Positions 41,625 through 50,610 of a DNA stretch of 64,000 bases are shown one piece after another. The stretch is from the NCBI GenBank assembly GCA_041398565.1, contig JAWKUN010000003.1:806001-870000 (forward strand). Direction: 5' to 3'. The stretch is from DATGPD01 sp041398565 (GTDB taxonomy: Bacteria > Planctomycetota > UBA1135 > UBA2386). The number at the start of each line of letters is the position of its first letter. Position 1 is the first letter of the stretch. Both the position numbers and the translations under genes were made by a program. Below the pieces are notes generated by a model. It saw only the letters and a list, made by a program, of their open reading frames with translations. It did not search any database and was not told where the DNA came from.

Positions 41625-44373
41625 GGAGGCCAACATACTCCTCGAGTTCCTCGATGTGACCGTGCGGCTGGGCCACCAGCAGGTCCGGCTCGCCGTGATC
41701 CGCGTCGGCGGTGTGGTGCGAGCGGCGCTTCTCGAGCTTGGCGCGCAGACGGAAGCCCTCGCTGTCGAGGATCGCCGAGAACGGGTCACCGATGCGGTTG
41801 CGCTCGACGAAGTTGCGAGCCGCGCGCCCCATGCGCGTGCGGGTCGTCTCGTCCATCAGTGCGAGCATGCCCTGCAGCAGACCCTCGACGTCGCGCCCCG
41901 AGACCTTGAAGCCCGTCACGCCATCGATCATGAGCTCTTGCGGTCCACCCATGTCGCTGACCACCACCGGCAAGCCCGACGCCTGCGCTTCGAGCGGTGC
42001 GTTGCCCCAGGTGTCGGTCGTGCTGGGGAACAGCTTGGCGTCGCACGACGCGACGGCCCGCGCCAGGTCCTCGCCTTCGAGGAAGCCGGCGAACGTCGCC
42101 GGCAGGCCGGCGAGCTGGCGCTCCAACTCGGCGCGGTAGGGGCCGTCACCGATGACGAACAGGTGGGCGTCCTGGCGCCGCTGGCAGAGCTGGCGGAACG
42201 CCGCGGCCAGCGTCGCCAGGTTCTTCTCGATCCCGAGACGGCCGACGTAGGCGAACTTGACCAGCCGGTCGGCATCCGCGACGCCGAACCTCTCCCAGAG
42301 CCCCGAAGTCCGCTTGCGCGGATGGAAGCGTTCGGTGTCGACCCAACGATCGAGGACGAGCAGCTTGCGCTTGCGCAGGCCACGCTTGTGCAGCAGATCG
42401 GCGATGAACTTGGACGGCACGACGACCTCGTCCACCGAGTGGTAGAACAGGATCATGTACTTCCACGCCAGGGCCTCCAGGCTGATGTCGCGCGTGTAGT
42501 TCTCGACATACTCCGGGAAGCAGGTGTGGTAGGTGGACGAGGACTCGATCTGCAGGGTCTTGGCGGCGAGGAGTCCGGCCAGTCCGACCGTTCCCGGCGT
42601 GCTCAGCTGCACCTTGGTGAAGCCCGATTCCTGCAGGAACTTGAGGACCTCGAGGAACGGCGGGAAGTGGATCTGCAGTCCTTCGTACTGCGGGAAGTCC
42701 AGGCTGACGATCGAGTCGAAGATCTTCAGGCGACCCGAGGCCACCAGCTGAGCGATCTCCGGGTCGAGCATCCGTTGCTTGTGCTCGGCCGCTCCCAAGC
42801 AGGTGACGACGGTGAAGTCGATGCCGCGGCGCGCGGCCTCGGCCAGCATGCGTCGGATCGTCTTGGCGACCCCGTTGATCTCGAAGAAGGTGTCCGTCAT
42901 CAGCACCAGCTTCGGGGTCTCGGCGATGTCGAACTCGCGACGGATGTCGCGGATGATGAGCCGGTCCGAACTCTGGTGGAAGTAGGACAGCAGGTAGGGC
43001 AGAGACACGAAGACGTTCGACGACACCAGCGATACCGCCTCCTTGATGAGCCGCACGAGGTCGAGGGAGTTGGCCGAACCGATGCGTCCGACGTAGTGGG
43101 CAAAGATGCGGTTGACCAGCCCGGTGACGATCGCGAACGTCTTGTCGTCGATTCGGTGTGCCTCGGCCAGACGCCGCTTGAAGTCGGTGTCGAGGAGCAG
43201 GGCGTGCGCTTGTTCGGCCAGCGTCTTCTCGAAGGACTTCGGCCGCGTCGTGCCCGCGCGCGGCGCGATGCGCCGGACGGCTGACTGCAGGAGTGCCTTG
43301 CCGCCGATGCTGATCTTCCGGCGCAGCGGCACGCGGCCGCTCTCGAAGGCCAGTTGCAGCAGCGACCCCAACGGGCCACTGACGCCGACCGATCGGGTGC
43401 CGTTGTTGCGCTGCCTGCTGCCGTCGTAGATCAGCTTGAGCATGGCGTGCGCCAGAGTGACCGGACCGCCGTGCGCGCCGGCCGCCTTGGTCTCCCGCCG
43501 CCGCATGGAGTCGACCAGGTCGTTGGCCGTCGGGTGGCGGCCGGTCTCGACCAGGAACTCGGTCCAGGTCTGCCCGGGGTTCAGACCGGAATGATCGTCG
43601 GAACCGCCGACCATGGTCTTCAGCCAGGGGGTCGGGCCCTTGGGCTGTAGGCCGTGCTTGTCGGCCAGTCGCTCGATCGTCGCCTGGTCCAATCCGTCGA
43701 GGAGACGCAGGGTGAGTTCGTTGAGCGACCTTGTCCGGGTTCCGTTCTGCGTCTCGAACCCGTTGAGCAGCACCAAGACCTTCTCGATGTGCTCCGCCGT
43801 CAGAGCTCCCTCCCGGCCGTACGGACGGTTCTGGGTGCTCATGAGCGGATGCGTCATGAAGTAGGTGATCCGATTGCCGCTGCGGTTGCTCACCTCCTGC
43901 GCGATCTCGTCGTCGAGGTACGCGATCATCTCGTAGAGGTTGCCGCGCAGCCGATCGACCTCGGCGAACTGCGTCTCGGTCACGTTGGCGACGGTGACGT
44001 GGATGTTGCAGCCGTCCTCGGGGAAGGTCGTCGTCATCTCGGCGCTGATGAAGACGTCGGGCAGGCCGGCGTCCAGCAGCTTGCGCACGCCGTCGATGGA
44101 GTTGTGGTCTGTGATCGTGACGAGAGTCATCCCCTGTGCCTTCAGATCCCGGTACAGCTCGAAGGGATCGGAGTAGGACTCCGGGATGGCGAACGAGTTC
44201 GCGGCGTAGTAGTCGGTGACGTTCGATGCGTAGGAGTGGAGGTGGAAGTCGACCCTGTGGATCCTGCCACCGCTGGTGCCGCCGTCCCCGACGAGGGAGC
44301 CAGCACTGCGGTCACGGGAGGGATAGGGGACCACGGGCGCGGCATGCCGCGACGGACGTTCACGTTTCAACAC
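41617..44373 (-). CDS. PHP-domain phosphoesterase fused to GT4 glycosyltransferase
   Basis: Start placed at GTG 44373 (918 residues); the frame continues upstream but the start is not certain. The N-terminal ~40-320 is a PHP domain with complete metal-ligand motifs: His44 and His46 in DFHLHSY, ITDHNSIDG, EMTTTF, FMTHPLM and GGSDDHSG. The middle ~320-520 is helical. The C-terminal ~530-900 is a GT4 glycosyltransferase: KLVLMTDTFFEINGVAKTI begins the N lobe, and DTWGNAPLEAQASGLPVVVS is the nucleotide-sugar EX7E region, as in SqdX/MgtA-type lipid glycosyltransferases. It likely makes or trims a glycosylated lipid or phosphosugar. The aminotransferase gene starts inside its 3' end. Confidence 0.88.
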   Translation of the reverse strand: MLKRERPSRHAAPVVPYPSRDRSAGSLVGDGGTSGGRIHRVDFHLHSYASNVTDYYAANSFAIPESYSDPFELYRDLKAQGMTLVTITDHNSIDGVRKLLDAGLPDVFISAEMTTTFPEDGCNIHVTVANVTETQFAEVDRLRGNLYEMIAYLDDEIAQEVSNRSGNRITYFMTHPLMSTQNRPYGREGALTAEHIEKVLVLLNGFETQNGTRTRSLNELTLRLLDGLDQATIERLADKHGLQPKGPTPWLKTMVGGSDDHSGLNPGQTWTEFLVETGRHPTANDLVDSMRRRETKAAGAHGGPVTLAHAMLKLIYDGSRQRNNGTRSVGVSGPLGSLLQLAFESGRVPLRRKISIGGKALLQSAVRRIAPRAGTTRPKSFEKTLAEQAHALLLDTDFKRRLAEAHRIDDKTFAIVTGLVNRIFAHYVGRIGSANSLDLVRLIKEAVSLVSSNVFVSLPYLLSYFHQSSDRLIIRDIRREFDIAETPKLVLMTDTFFEINGVAKTIRRMLAEAARRGIDFTVVTCLGAAEHKQRMLDPEIAQLVASGRLKIFDSIVSLDFPQYEGLQIHFPPFLEVLKFLQESGFTKVQLSTPGTVGLAGLLAAKTLQIESSSTYHTCFPEYVENYTRDISLEALAWKYMILFYHSVDEVVVPSKFIADLLHKRGLRKRKLLVLDRWVDTERFHPRKRTSGLWERFGVADADRLVKFAYVGRLGIEKNLATLAAAFRQLCQRRQDAHLFVIGDGPYRAELERQLAGLPATFAGFLEGEDLARAVASCDAKLFPSTTDTWGNAPLEAQASGLPVVVSDMGGPQELMIDGVTGFKVSGRDVEGLLQGMLALMDETTRTRMGRAARNFVERNRIGDPFSAILDSEGFRLRAKLEKRRSHHTADADHGEPDLLVAQPHGHIEELEEYVGLHG

Positions 44374-44586
44374 GGACGAACATGGGAGCTGGGCCCGATG
44401 CAGATGAAGACAGAGTCTCGTCAAGATTGTGGAGTGACGTGCGCCATGCCGTGGTCGAGCCGACCGTCGCACCGATCACCGACCCACTCGACGCTCCGTG
44501 AAGGACTCGGGAGGAAACCGTGATGATGCGGCTCTTCGCGCATTCGCGCGTGTGCGCTTGGGTGCGGAGCGGTATGCGAACGGCCC
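44374..44586. promoter_or_regulatory. Divergent intergenic region of the lipid cluster
   Basis: This 213-bp region separates the minus-strand PHP/GT operon from the plus-strand methyltransferase gene, so it must carry both promoters. GTCAAGATTG at 44420-44429 recurs at 38072-38081 just before psd. No other clear promoter element is visible. Confidence 0.4.
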
Positions 44587-45204
44587 ATGTCGCCATCGAT
44601 CGAGACGACCCATGATCCGGTCGCGCGCGGGTGGTCGTTCCTCAAGTGCTTCGTGCGCAATCCGCGCGAGGTCGGCGCCCTGTGCCCCAGCACGCGGCAT
44701 CTCGGTGACGCGATGCTCATCGGGCTCGACCTGCAGCGAGACGACGTCGTCGTGGAGTACGGTCCCGGGACCGGGTCCTTGACCGAGGCGATCCGCCGTC
44801 GCAGCGACCAGGTCGGCGGCTTGCGATACCTCGGCATCGAGCGCGAGGCCGCGTTCTGCTCGATCTTGCAGCGGCGCTTTCCAGGCTTCGAATTCGCCCA
44901 TGCCCAGGTCGAGGACGTCCGCTCCCTTCTGGACGCACGCGGGTTGCCGGCGCCGAAGGCGATCATCTCGGGCCTGCCCTTGATCTTCTTGCCGACGCGG
45001 CGGGACATCCTGCGCACTGCGAGCGCCGTGCTGGGGGGGGGCGGCTCGTTCCGCACGTTCACCTACCTCCAGTCCTGGATCATGCCGGCGGCGCGGGACG
45101 TGCGCCAAACCATGCGCAAGAGCTTCTCCACCTTCGGCTGCAGCTCGGTGGTGTGGCGCAACTTCCCTCCGGCGCTGGTGCTCCGCGGCGACAAGTCCGA
45201 CTGA
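44587..45204 (+). CDS. Phospholipid N-methyltransferase-like (PmtA-type) protein
   Basis: 205 residues. The N-terminus WSFLKCFVRNPREVGALCPS, the AdoMet motif VVEYGPGTGSLTEAIRRR near residue 60, and the later FPGFEFAHAQVEDV and ISGLPLIFL regions match bacterial phospholipid N-methyltransferases, which methylate phosphatidylethanolamine toward phosphatidylcholine. Related rRNA adenine dimethylases share motif I, but the FLRNPR-VGALCPS-type start favours PmtA. It lies across the divergent region from the PHP/GT operon and could use the product of psd, 6 kb away. Confidence 0.85.
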   Translation: MSPSIETTHDPVARGWSFLKCFVRNPREVGALCPSTRHLGDAMLIGLDLQRDDVVVEYGPGTGSLTEAIRRRSDQVGGLRYLGIEREAAFCSILQRRFPGFEFAHAQVEDVRSLLDARGLPAPKAIISGLPLIFLPTRRDILRTASAVLGGGGSFRTFTYLQSWIMPAARDVRQTMRKSFSTFGCSSVVWRNFPPALVLRGDKSD

Positions 45205-45300
45205 GGCAAGGCGGAGTGAGGCACGGCCGAGAGGAGGCCGACCGAGCGAGGTTCGCGGGAAGCCGGGTGGACTGCGGTAGGGCCGCGAGTGGCCACGCCG

Positions 45301-45326
45301 GCGCGGCAGGCTCGCCCCTGCCGCGC
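45301..45326. terminator. Perfect 10-bp inverted repeat between converging genes
   Basis: GCGCGGCAGG (45301-45310) and CCTGCCGCGC (45317-45326) are exact inverted repeats with a 6-nt loop. It sits between the plus-strand methyltransferase (ends 45204) and the minus-strand phytase-like gene (stop at 45337), so it would act in both directions. No T-tract is seen. Confidence 0.6.
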
Positions 45327-45336
45327 GTGTGCGCGC

Positions 45337-47754
45337 TCAGTCGCGCAGCGGATTGCGGAAGCGGCCGGTGTTGACGAAGCGGTTGTCCACCTCGCCGCCG
45401 TCGTTGTCGAGGCACACCCACAGATCGCCGCGCACCAGGGCCAGGCCCTCGACCTTCTCGAAGGGGAAGAAGGCAGGTACCACGTCGACAGCCAAGGCCT
45501 TGACGACCGTGTCGCTGCCGCTCGCCTCGCCCGGCTGGCCATCGGTGTCCGGGACGAGACCGTCGAGCCGGAACGCCGCCACCGACTTGAGGCGCGTCGG
45601 CGCGCCGATGCCCTGGTCGCGCTCGATCACCAGGTAGGTGCCGTCGCCGACGCTGAGGATCTCGCTCAGCCCGACGAAGCCGGCGCCGGTCGCGGCCTCG
45701 AGCGGGTAGTAGAAGAACTCCCAGTCGCCGCCGTAGCGCAGGCCGTTCGACGGGGCGCGTCCGCGGCGGATCTGCTCGAGGTCGTAACGGGCGATGCGGG
45801 TGTGGGTCGCCGCTTCGCCGTTGAACTGACGCTGCACGCACGCCAGCAGGTAGCGTCCGTCGGGCGACAGGGTGACTCCCTCGAAGCCGTTGCCGCGGAT
45901 GCGCCCGCCGCCGGCCGAACCCACCGCGCGCCCGCCGATGGCCGGATCGGCCGCGGCGTCGATGTTGCTGGGCATCTGGATCTCGCGCAGCACGCGCCCG
46001 AACAGGTCGGTCTGCACGATCAGGTTCGGGCTGCTGCTGCCGTTGCCTTCGCTGGCCAGGAAGAAGCCGCCGAAGAACGGGATCGGGGTGAGGATCGAGG
46101 CGTCGCGCACGATGCCTTCGCCGTCGTAGCGCGCCTGCGCGCCGTTCTTGGTCACCGGCACCAGCGGCGTCACCGGGGCGAAGGGCGCGCCCAGCCAGAC
46201 GTGGTAGATCGTCGTCGGCAGGGCGTTGTCGGGCACCGCGAAGGCGCCTAGCGGCGTGCCGTCGAGGCCGGACAGCGCACCGAACGGACCGGCGAGCGAG
46301 AAGAGCTGCGGGCGGTCGCCGTCGTTGGGCAGGTGGCTCAGGCCGCCGAAGATCGACAGGGTGCCCGAGACCTCGTCGGCGGTGACCACGAGGTTGCGCT
46401 GCGGGATGGCGACGACGCCCTCGGGCGAGATGCCGGTGGGCAGGAGCTGCACGAACTGCGGCTGCCGTGGTCGGGTGATGTCGTAGACCGCCATGAACGA
46501 GCCGCGCTCGCTGAGTACGAAGGCGAAGTCGGTGCGGCCGAAGGTCGCCGTGGTCACCCCTTCGATCTCGGTGCCGCGCGCGTCGCTGCGGCCGTCGGGA
46601 TACTGGCCGAAGATCACCGCCAGCTGCTCGAGGGTGCCGGCGTCGTTGAAGACCCGATCGCCGCGCGGCGAGAAGCCGCTCCAGCCGCGCCCGCCCGTGT
46701 AGACGAGTTCACCTTCGTCGGCGGTGTAGAGGACGCTGCCGTCCGGGCTGAAGGCGATCGCATCGGGCTGCAACGGGCCCCCGGCCACCGGGTTGCCGCT
46801 GCCGTCCCGCGGCGCCGGGATGGTGGCGCCGATCGAACTCGGATAGCCCTGCACGAACTCGATGGTGTCGTTGTCGTCGAGGTCGGCCGCCCGTTCGGTG
46901 GCGTTGCCGGTGGAGAACAGGCGCACCAGCGACGGCGCGCGTGGGTCCGAGAAGTCGACGATGGCGATGCCGTTGTTCTCCTGCAGAGTGATCGCCGCGG
47001 TGTTGTCGTGCACGTCGACGTATTCAGGCTGCGCGTCGGCCGGGAAGAGCAGGCCGGCCCGCGTCAGCGCCGCCGCCGACAGCTCGACGTCAGCGACCGT
47101 GGCCTCGCCGACCGCCGTAGGGTCGATCGTCACCACCTGCACCAGGCCCGGCAGCGAGCGGTCTTGCGGGAAGGTCGTGCCGCGCGTGGGGAAGCCGGGA
47201 AGGTCTTCGTCGAGCACGAGCTCGTTGGCGTCGACGACGATGGGCTGGTTCTCGATGCAGACCACCGCCACCAGGCGGCCGCGGCGCTCCACCAGCTTGA
47301 CGCTGTCGGGTTGGAAGCCGATCGCCACCGTGCCGAGCAGCGTGGGGCTCGCCGGGTTGCCGGCGTCGATCACGAAGAGACGACCGGCGTTGGCCGGCAG
47401 GCGTGGATCGGGCGCGGGTTGGCCGACCTGCGGCGGCGTCGTGATGACGGCCGCCACGACGTAGTGCCCGGCGTAGGCGACGCTGGTGGGCTCGCCACCG
47501 GTGGTCACGTTGGCCGAGGCCACCGGGTGTGCGGGGTCGCTGATGTCGACGAAGCCGACCCGGCCGCCGCTGGCATCGCTGTAGGCGAGGGTGCGTCCGT
47601 CCGGACTGGCGGCCACGATTTCGGCGGTGCCGCCGACCACTCCGAAGGAGGCCAGTGGCCGGAAGTAGCGGACCTGCCCTTGAGCTTGGAGGGAGGGGGC
47701 TGCGAAGAGCGCGGCGACCGCGAGCGCGGCGAGAGTGCAGTGGGGAGTGTGCAT
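45337..47754 (-). CDS. Secreted esterase-like phytase-family protein with choice-of-anchor I domain
   Basis: 805 residues from ATG 47754 with a signal peptide (~1-25). The N-terminal ~30-470 is a beta-propeller of the choice-of-anchor I type with DGRTLAYSDASGGRVGFVDI and SEDVGQYPDGRSDARG-like text. The C-terminal ~500-800 matches 'esterase-like activity of phytase': GNGFEGVTLSPDGRYLLACV, VGLSEILSVGDGTYLVIERD, KVEGLALVRGDLWVCLDND. Such proteins may hydrolyse phosphate or other esters outside the cell. It stands alone between convergent and parallel neighbours, facing the methyltransferase with a terminator in between. Confidence 0.8.
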   Translation of the reverse strand: MHTPHCTLAALAVAALFAAPSLQAQGQVRYFRPLASFGVVGGTAEIVAASPDGRTLAYSDASGGRVGFVDISDPAHPVASANVTTGGEPTSVAYAGHYVVAAVITTPPQVGQPAPDPRLPANAGRLFVIDAGNPASPTLLGTVAIGFQPDSVKLVERRGRLVAVVCIENQPIVVDANELVLDEDLPGFPTRGTTFPQDRSLPGLVQVVTIDPTAVGEATVADVELSAAALTRAGLLFPADAQPEYVDVHDNTAAITLQENNGIAIVDFSDPRAPSLVRLFSTGNATERAADLDDNDTIEFVQGYPSSIGATIPAPRDGSGNPVAGGPLQPDAIAFSPDGSVLYTADEGELVYTGGRGWSGFSPRGDRVFNDAGTLEQLAVIFGQYPDGRSDARGTEIEGVTTATFGRTDFAFVLSERGSFMAVYDITRPRQPQFVQLLPTGISPEGVVAIPQRNLVVTADEVSGTLSIFGGLSHLPNDGDRPQLFSLAGPFGALSGLDGTPLGAFAVPDNALPTTIYHVWLGAPFAPVTPLVPVTKNGAQARYDGEGIVRDASILTPIPFFGGFFLASEGNGSSSPNLIVQTDLFGRVLREIQMPSNIDAAADPAIGGRAVGSAGGGRIRGNGFEGVTLSPDGRYLLACVQRQFNGEAATHTRIARYDLEQIRRGRAPSNGLRYGGDWEFFYYPLEAATGAGFVGLSEILSVGDGTYLVIERDQGIGAPTRLKSVAAFRLDGLVPDTDGQPGEASGSDTVVKALAVDVVPAFFPFEKVEGLALVRGDLWVCLDNDGGEVDNRFVNTGRFRNPLRD

Positions 47755-47981
47755 GGAGCGAAGACGAGGAGACGGGCACGCAGCGCGCACCGCGCGCGCC
47801 GCAGGCGGGACGTTCCGTTGGTGAAGCCCCGTTCTTCGCACCATGCCCACGCGGTCGTGCCTGTGCGTGAGACCTTCGTGTGGGGCACGTGAAGATGGCG
47901 ACCTCCTTCAGCCCGATCGGATGGAGGGTCCGCGGCGTCAGCTGCATCCGACGGCGAAGTCGGCCCTCGTCTTGGCCGTTC

Positions 47982-49160
47982 CTAGTAGCTCATCGCCAGC
48001 GGCGTGCCGAGGGTCAGCACGTTGCTCGCATCGAGCAGCATGGTCTGCAGGATCAGCGGGGTGCCCAGCGACATCGGCGGGCGTGGCAGGCTGAACACGT
48101 GGCTGCCGCTGGCGTCGAGGATGCCGGCGTCGACGAGGAGGAACGCGACCGGATCGACGAAGACGCGGCCGAAGGGCGTCGCTTGCGACTGGCGCAACAG
48201 GCTCACCAGCGAGAAGGCGGCGTCGCCAGCGTTGCCGCGCACTTCGAGCGGCGACAGGACGCCCTGGCTCGGTGTCTGCCGAGTCAGGGTCGCCACCATC
48301 TGCGCGCGCACGCTCGTGCCCGAAGCGTTGATCGGCGGGCCGCCGTGGCTCGGCTGCAGCGTGATCGAGGGGTCGTAGACGAGGATGCCGCCGCTGGCGC
48401 GCACGGCTTCGGTCGGCAGCGCGCTGGCGCCGTTCCCGGTGCCGGCGACGACCGAGGTGCCGGCGTGGCCGAGGGTGATCGTGCTGTTCGTCGCCACGAG
48501 CCCCATTGCGGGTCCCCAGGTGCTGGAGATGGCGTCGCCGCCGCGCACGTCGCAGTCGGACAACACCATCGTGCTGTCCAGGGCCTCCAAGCCGACCGCG
48601 CCGGCCACGCCGGCGATCAGTTGGCACTGGCTCATCGCGACGTTGCTCTGCCGGGCGAAAGCGCATTGCACCCCGCCGCTCACCTGGACGTCGAGGACCG
48701 AGACGGTGTCCGAGGTCTCGATGTGCAGACCGACGATCTGCACCTGCGCCACGCGCAGCGCCTCGAGGTGCACGGTACCGCGGTTGTTGTAAAGGTAGAT
48801 CCCGGCGGCGCCGCCGGTGGTTCGCTCGCGGATGAGGAAGCCGCGGATGCTGACCTGCTGCTGCGCCGTAAGGTCGAGGATCGCGAAGCCGGCTTCGGCC
48901 TGGCTCGGGCGCACCTCGGCGCCGGCTTCGCCGACGAAGGTCAGGGACTTGCCCTGGACGATGGTGGCCGAATAGACCCCGGCACGGACCAGGATCTTGT
49001 CGCCGTCGGCCGCCATCTGCACCGCCGACGGGATGTCGCGCGTGTGGGCGCCCGCACCGTACTGCTGGTCGACGACCCAGACCTGCTGGGCGGGCACGGC
49101 GGCGGCGAGGACGAGGAGGAGCGGGAAGGTGGACTGCATCGATTGCATTGTGGATCGCAT
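47982..49160 (-). CDS. Secreted right-handed beta-helix protein
   Basis: 392 residues from ATG 49160 (49148 and 49139 are alternatives) with a signal peptide of ~25 residues. Repeats with pectate-lyase-like ladders are clear: SAVQMAADGDKILVRAGVYS, ITLGHAGTSVVAGTGNGAS, VQCAFARQSNVAMSQCQL. Such parallel beta-helices are common in surface and carbohydrate-active proteins; no catalytic residues are seen. The final ~70 residues (LPRPPMSLGTPLILQTMLLD onward) look like a separate C-terminal domain. The gene is transcribed away from pilT across a 255-bp gap. Confidence 0.8.
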   Translation of the reverse strand: MRSTMQSMQSTFPLLLVLAAAVPAQQVWVVDQQYGAGAHTRDIPSAVQMAADGDKILVRAGVYSATIVQGKSLTFVGEAGAEVRPSQAEAGFAILDLTAQQQVSIRGFLIRERTTGGAAGIYLYNNRGTVHLEALRVAQVQIVGLHIETSDTVSVLDVQVSGGVQCAFARQSNVAMSQCQLIAGVAGAVGLEALDSTMVLSDCDVRGGDAISSTWGPAMGLVATNSTITLGHAGTSVVAGTGNGASALPTEAVRASGGILVYDPSITLQPSHGGPPINASGTSVRAQMVATLTRQTPSQGVLSPLEVRGNAGDAAFSLVSLLRQSQATPFGRVFVDPVAFLLVDAGILDASGSHVFSLPRPPMSLGTPLILQTMLLDASNVLTLGTPLAMSY

Positions 49161-49415
49161 CGCTTGTTTGGGGGAGGTCTGACGACCGGACGTTCGGATC
49201 CGACGTTCGCACCCGTCGTGCCGGAGCGCTGCAGAAACCGGCGCGTGGGCTCGTGCGGAATCGCACGGCGCCCGTCCCGTCGCGATCGCCGGTGTGGCGC
49301 ACCCGAAGCGATCCCGGACGGAGACGGACCGTGCGCACTCGCTCACTCCGTCGGCTCGGCCACCCGATCCTCGTTACCGTCACGCAACGACAAGGGCAAC
49401 ACGGAGAACGCGTCG

Positions 49416-50597
49416 ATGACCGCCAGCATCCTGCAGCTGCTGCACGAAATGGTGCAGCGCAAGGCATCCGACATGCACATCAGGGCCGGCTCCGCGCCGG
49501 GCTTGCGCATCGACGGCCGCGTCGTGCCGCAGCGCGAGCACGGCGTGCTCACTGCCGGTGACACCGCCGATCTGTGCAAGGAGTTGATGTCGGAAGATCA
49601 GTGGGAGCGCTTCAGTGCCGAGCACGACCTCGACTTCTCGTACGCGGTCAAGGACCTGGCCCGCTTCCGCATCAATGCACTCATCCAGCGTGGCTCGATG
49701 GGGCTGGTGATCCGGCAGATCCCCGACTCCATTCCCAACCACCACGATCTGGGGCTGCCCAAGGTGTGTCTCGACCTCGCCGCCAAGCCGCGTGGTTTGG
49801 TGCTGGTGACCGGTCCGACCGGTTCCGGCAAGTCGACCACGCTGGCGGCCATGATCGACTTCATCAACGAGACCGAGGAGGGCCACATCCTGACCATGGA
49901 GGACCCGCTCGAGTTCGTGCACCAGGACAAGAAGTCCTTCGTGACCCAGCGACAGATCGGCCAGGACTGCGCCTCGTTCCGCGAGGCGCTGCGCCGCGCC
50001 CTGCGCCAGGATCCCGACGTCATCCTGATCGGCGAGATGCGCGACCTCGAGACCATCTCGATGGCGATCTCCGCCGCCGAGACCGGCCACCTGGTGTTCG
50101 GCACCCTGCACACCACGAGCGCGATCTCGACCGTGGATCGCATCGTCGATGTGTTCCCGACCGACGCGCAGCAGCAGGTGCGGGTGCAGTTGTCGGGGAC
50201 GCTGCAGGGCGTGATCTCGCAGACCCTGGTGCCGAGGATCGGCGGCGGACGCATCGCCGCGCGCGAGATCCTCGTCGCCACCGACGCAGTGCGTTCGCTG
50301 GTGCGCGAGGGCAAGTCGGCGCAGCTGCTGAACCTGATGCAGACCGGCCGCTCTGCCGGCATGTCCACCCTCGAGGACGAGCTCTTGCGCCTGAGCCAGG
50401 AGGGACTGATCAGCGCCGACGACGCGGTCAGCAAGGCCAACCGACCGGAAGACGTCCGGCGTCGCTTGGGCGATGCGCCGCGGCCGAGTTCGCCGGCGCC
50501 CGGCGGCTCGTCGCGACCGCAAGCGGCTGCCGCCGGCACGACGCCGACCCGGCCGCTCGGCAGTCTGCGCGCACGGGCCCAGAGCCTGCGCTCCTGA
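49416..50597 (+). CDS. pilT: Type IV pilus twitching ATPase
   Basis: 393 residues from ATG 49416, with GGAG six bases upstream as a ribosome-binding site. The long frame before it is antisense to the beta-helix gene and should be ignored. Walker A GPTGSGKST (133-141), Asp box and Walker B region (ILIGEMRDLETISMAIS), and the His-box (VFGTLHTTSAISTVDRIVDV) match PilT, the pilus retraction motor. The last ~45 residues are a Pro/Ala/Arg-rich tail not typical of PilT. No other pilus gene is near, so its partners are elsewhere in the genome. Confidence 0.93.
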   Translation: MTASILQLLHEMVQRKASDMHIRAGSAPGLRIDGRVVPQREHGVLTAGDTADLCKELMSEDQWERFSAEHDLDFSYAVKDLARFRINALIQRGSMGLVIRQIPDSIPNHHDLGLPKVCLDLAAKPRGLVLVTGPTGSGKSTTLAAMIDFINETEEGHILTMEDPLEFVHQDKKSFVTQRQIGQDCASFREALRRALRQDPDVILIGEMRDLETISMAISAAETGHLVFGTLHTTSAISTVDRIVDVFPTDAQQQVRVQLSGTLQGVISQTLVPRIGGGRIAAREILVATDAVRSLVREGKSAQLLNLMQTGRSAGMSTLEDELLRLSQEGLISADDAVSKANRPEDVRRRLGDAPRPSSPAPGGSSRPQAAAAGTTPTRPLGSLRARAQSLRS

Positions 50598-50610
50598 AGC
50601 AAGCCCCGGA

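Noticed and set aside
47880..49415. Long plus-strand frame upstream of pilT
   Set aside because: It is antisense to the beta-helix gene and arginine/alanine-rich; pilT has a good start and ribosome-binding site at 49416.
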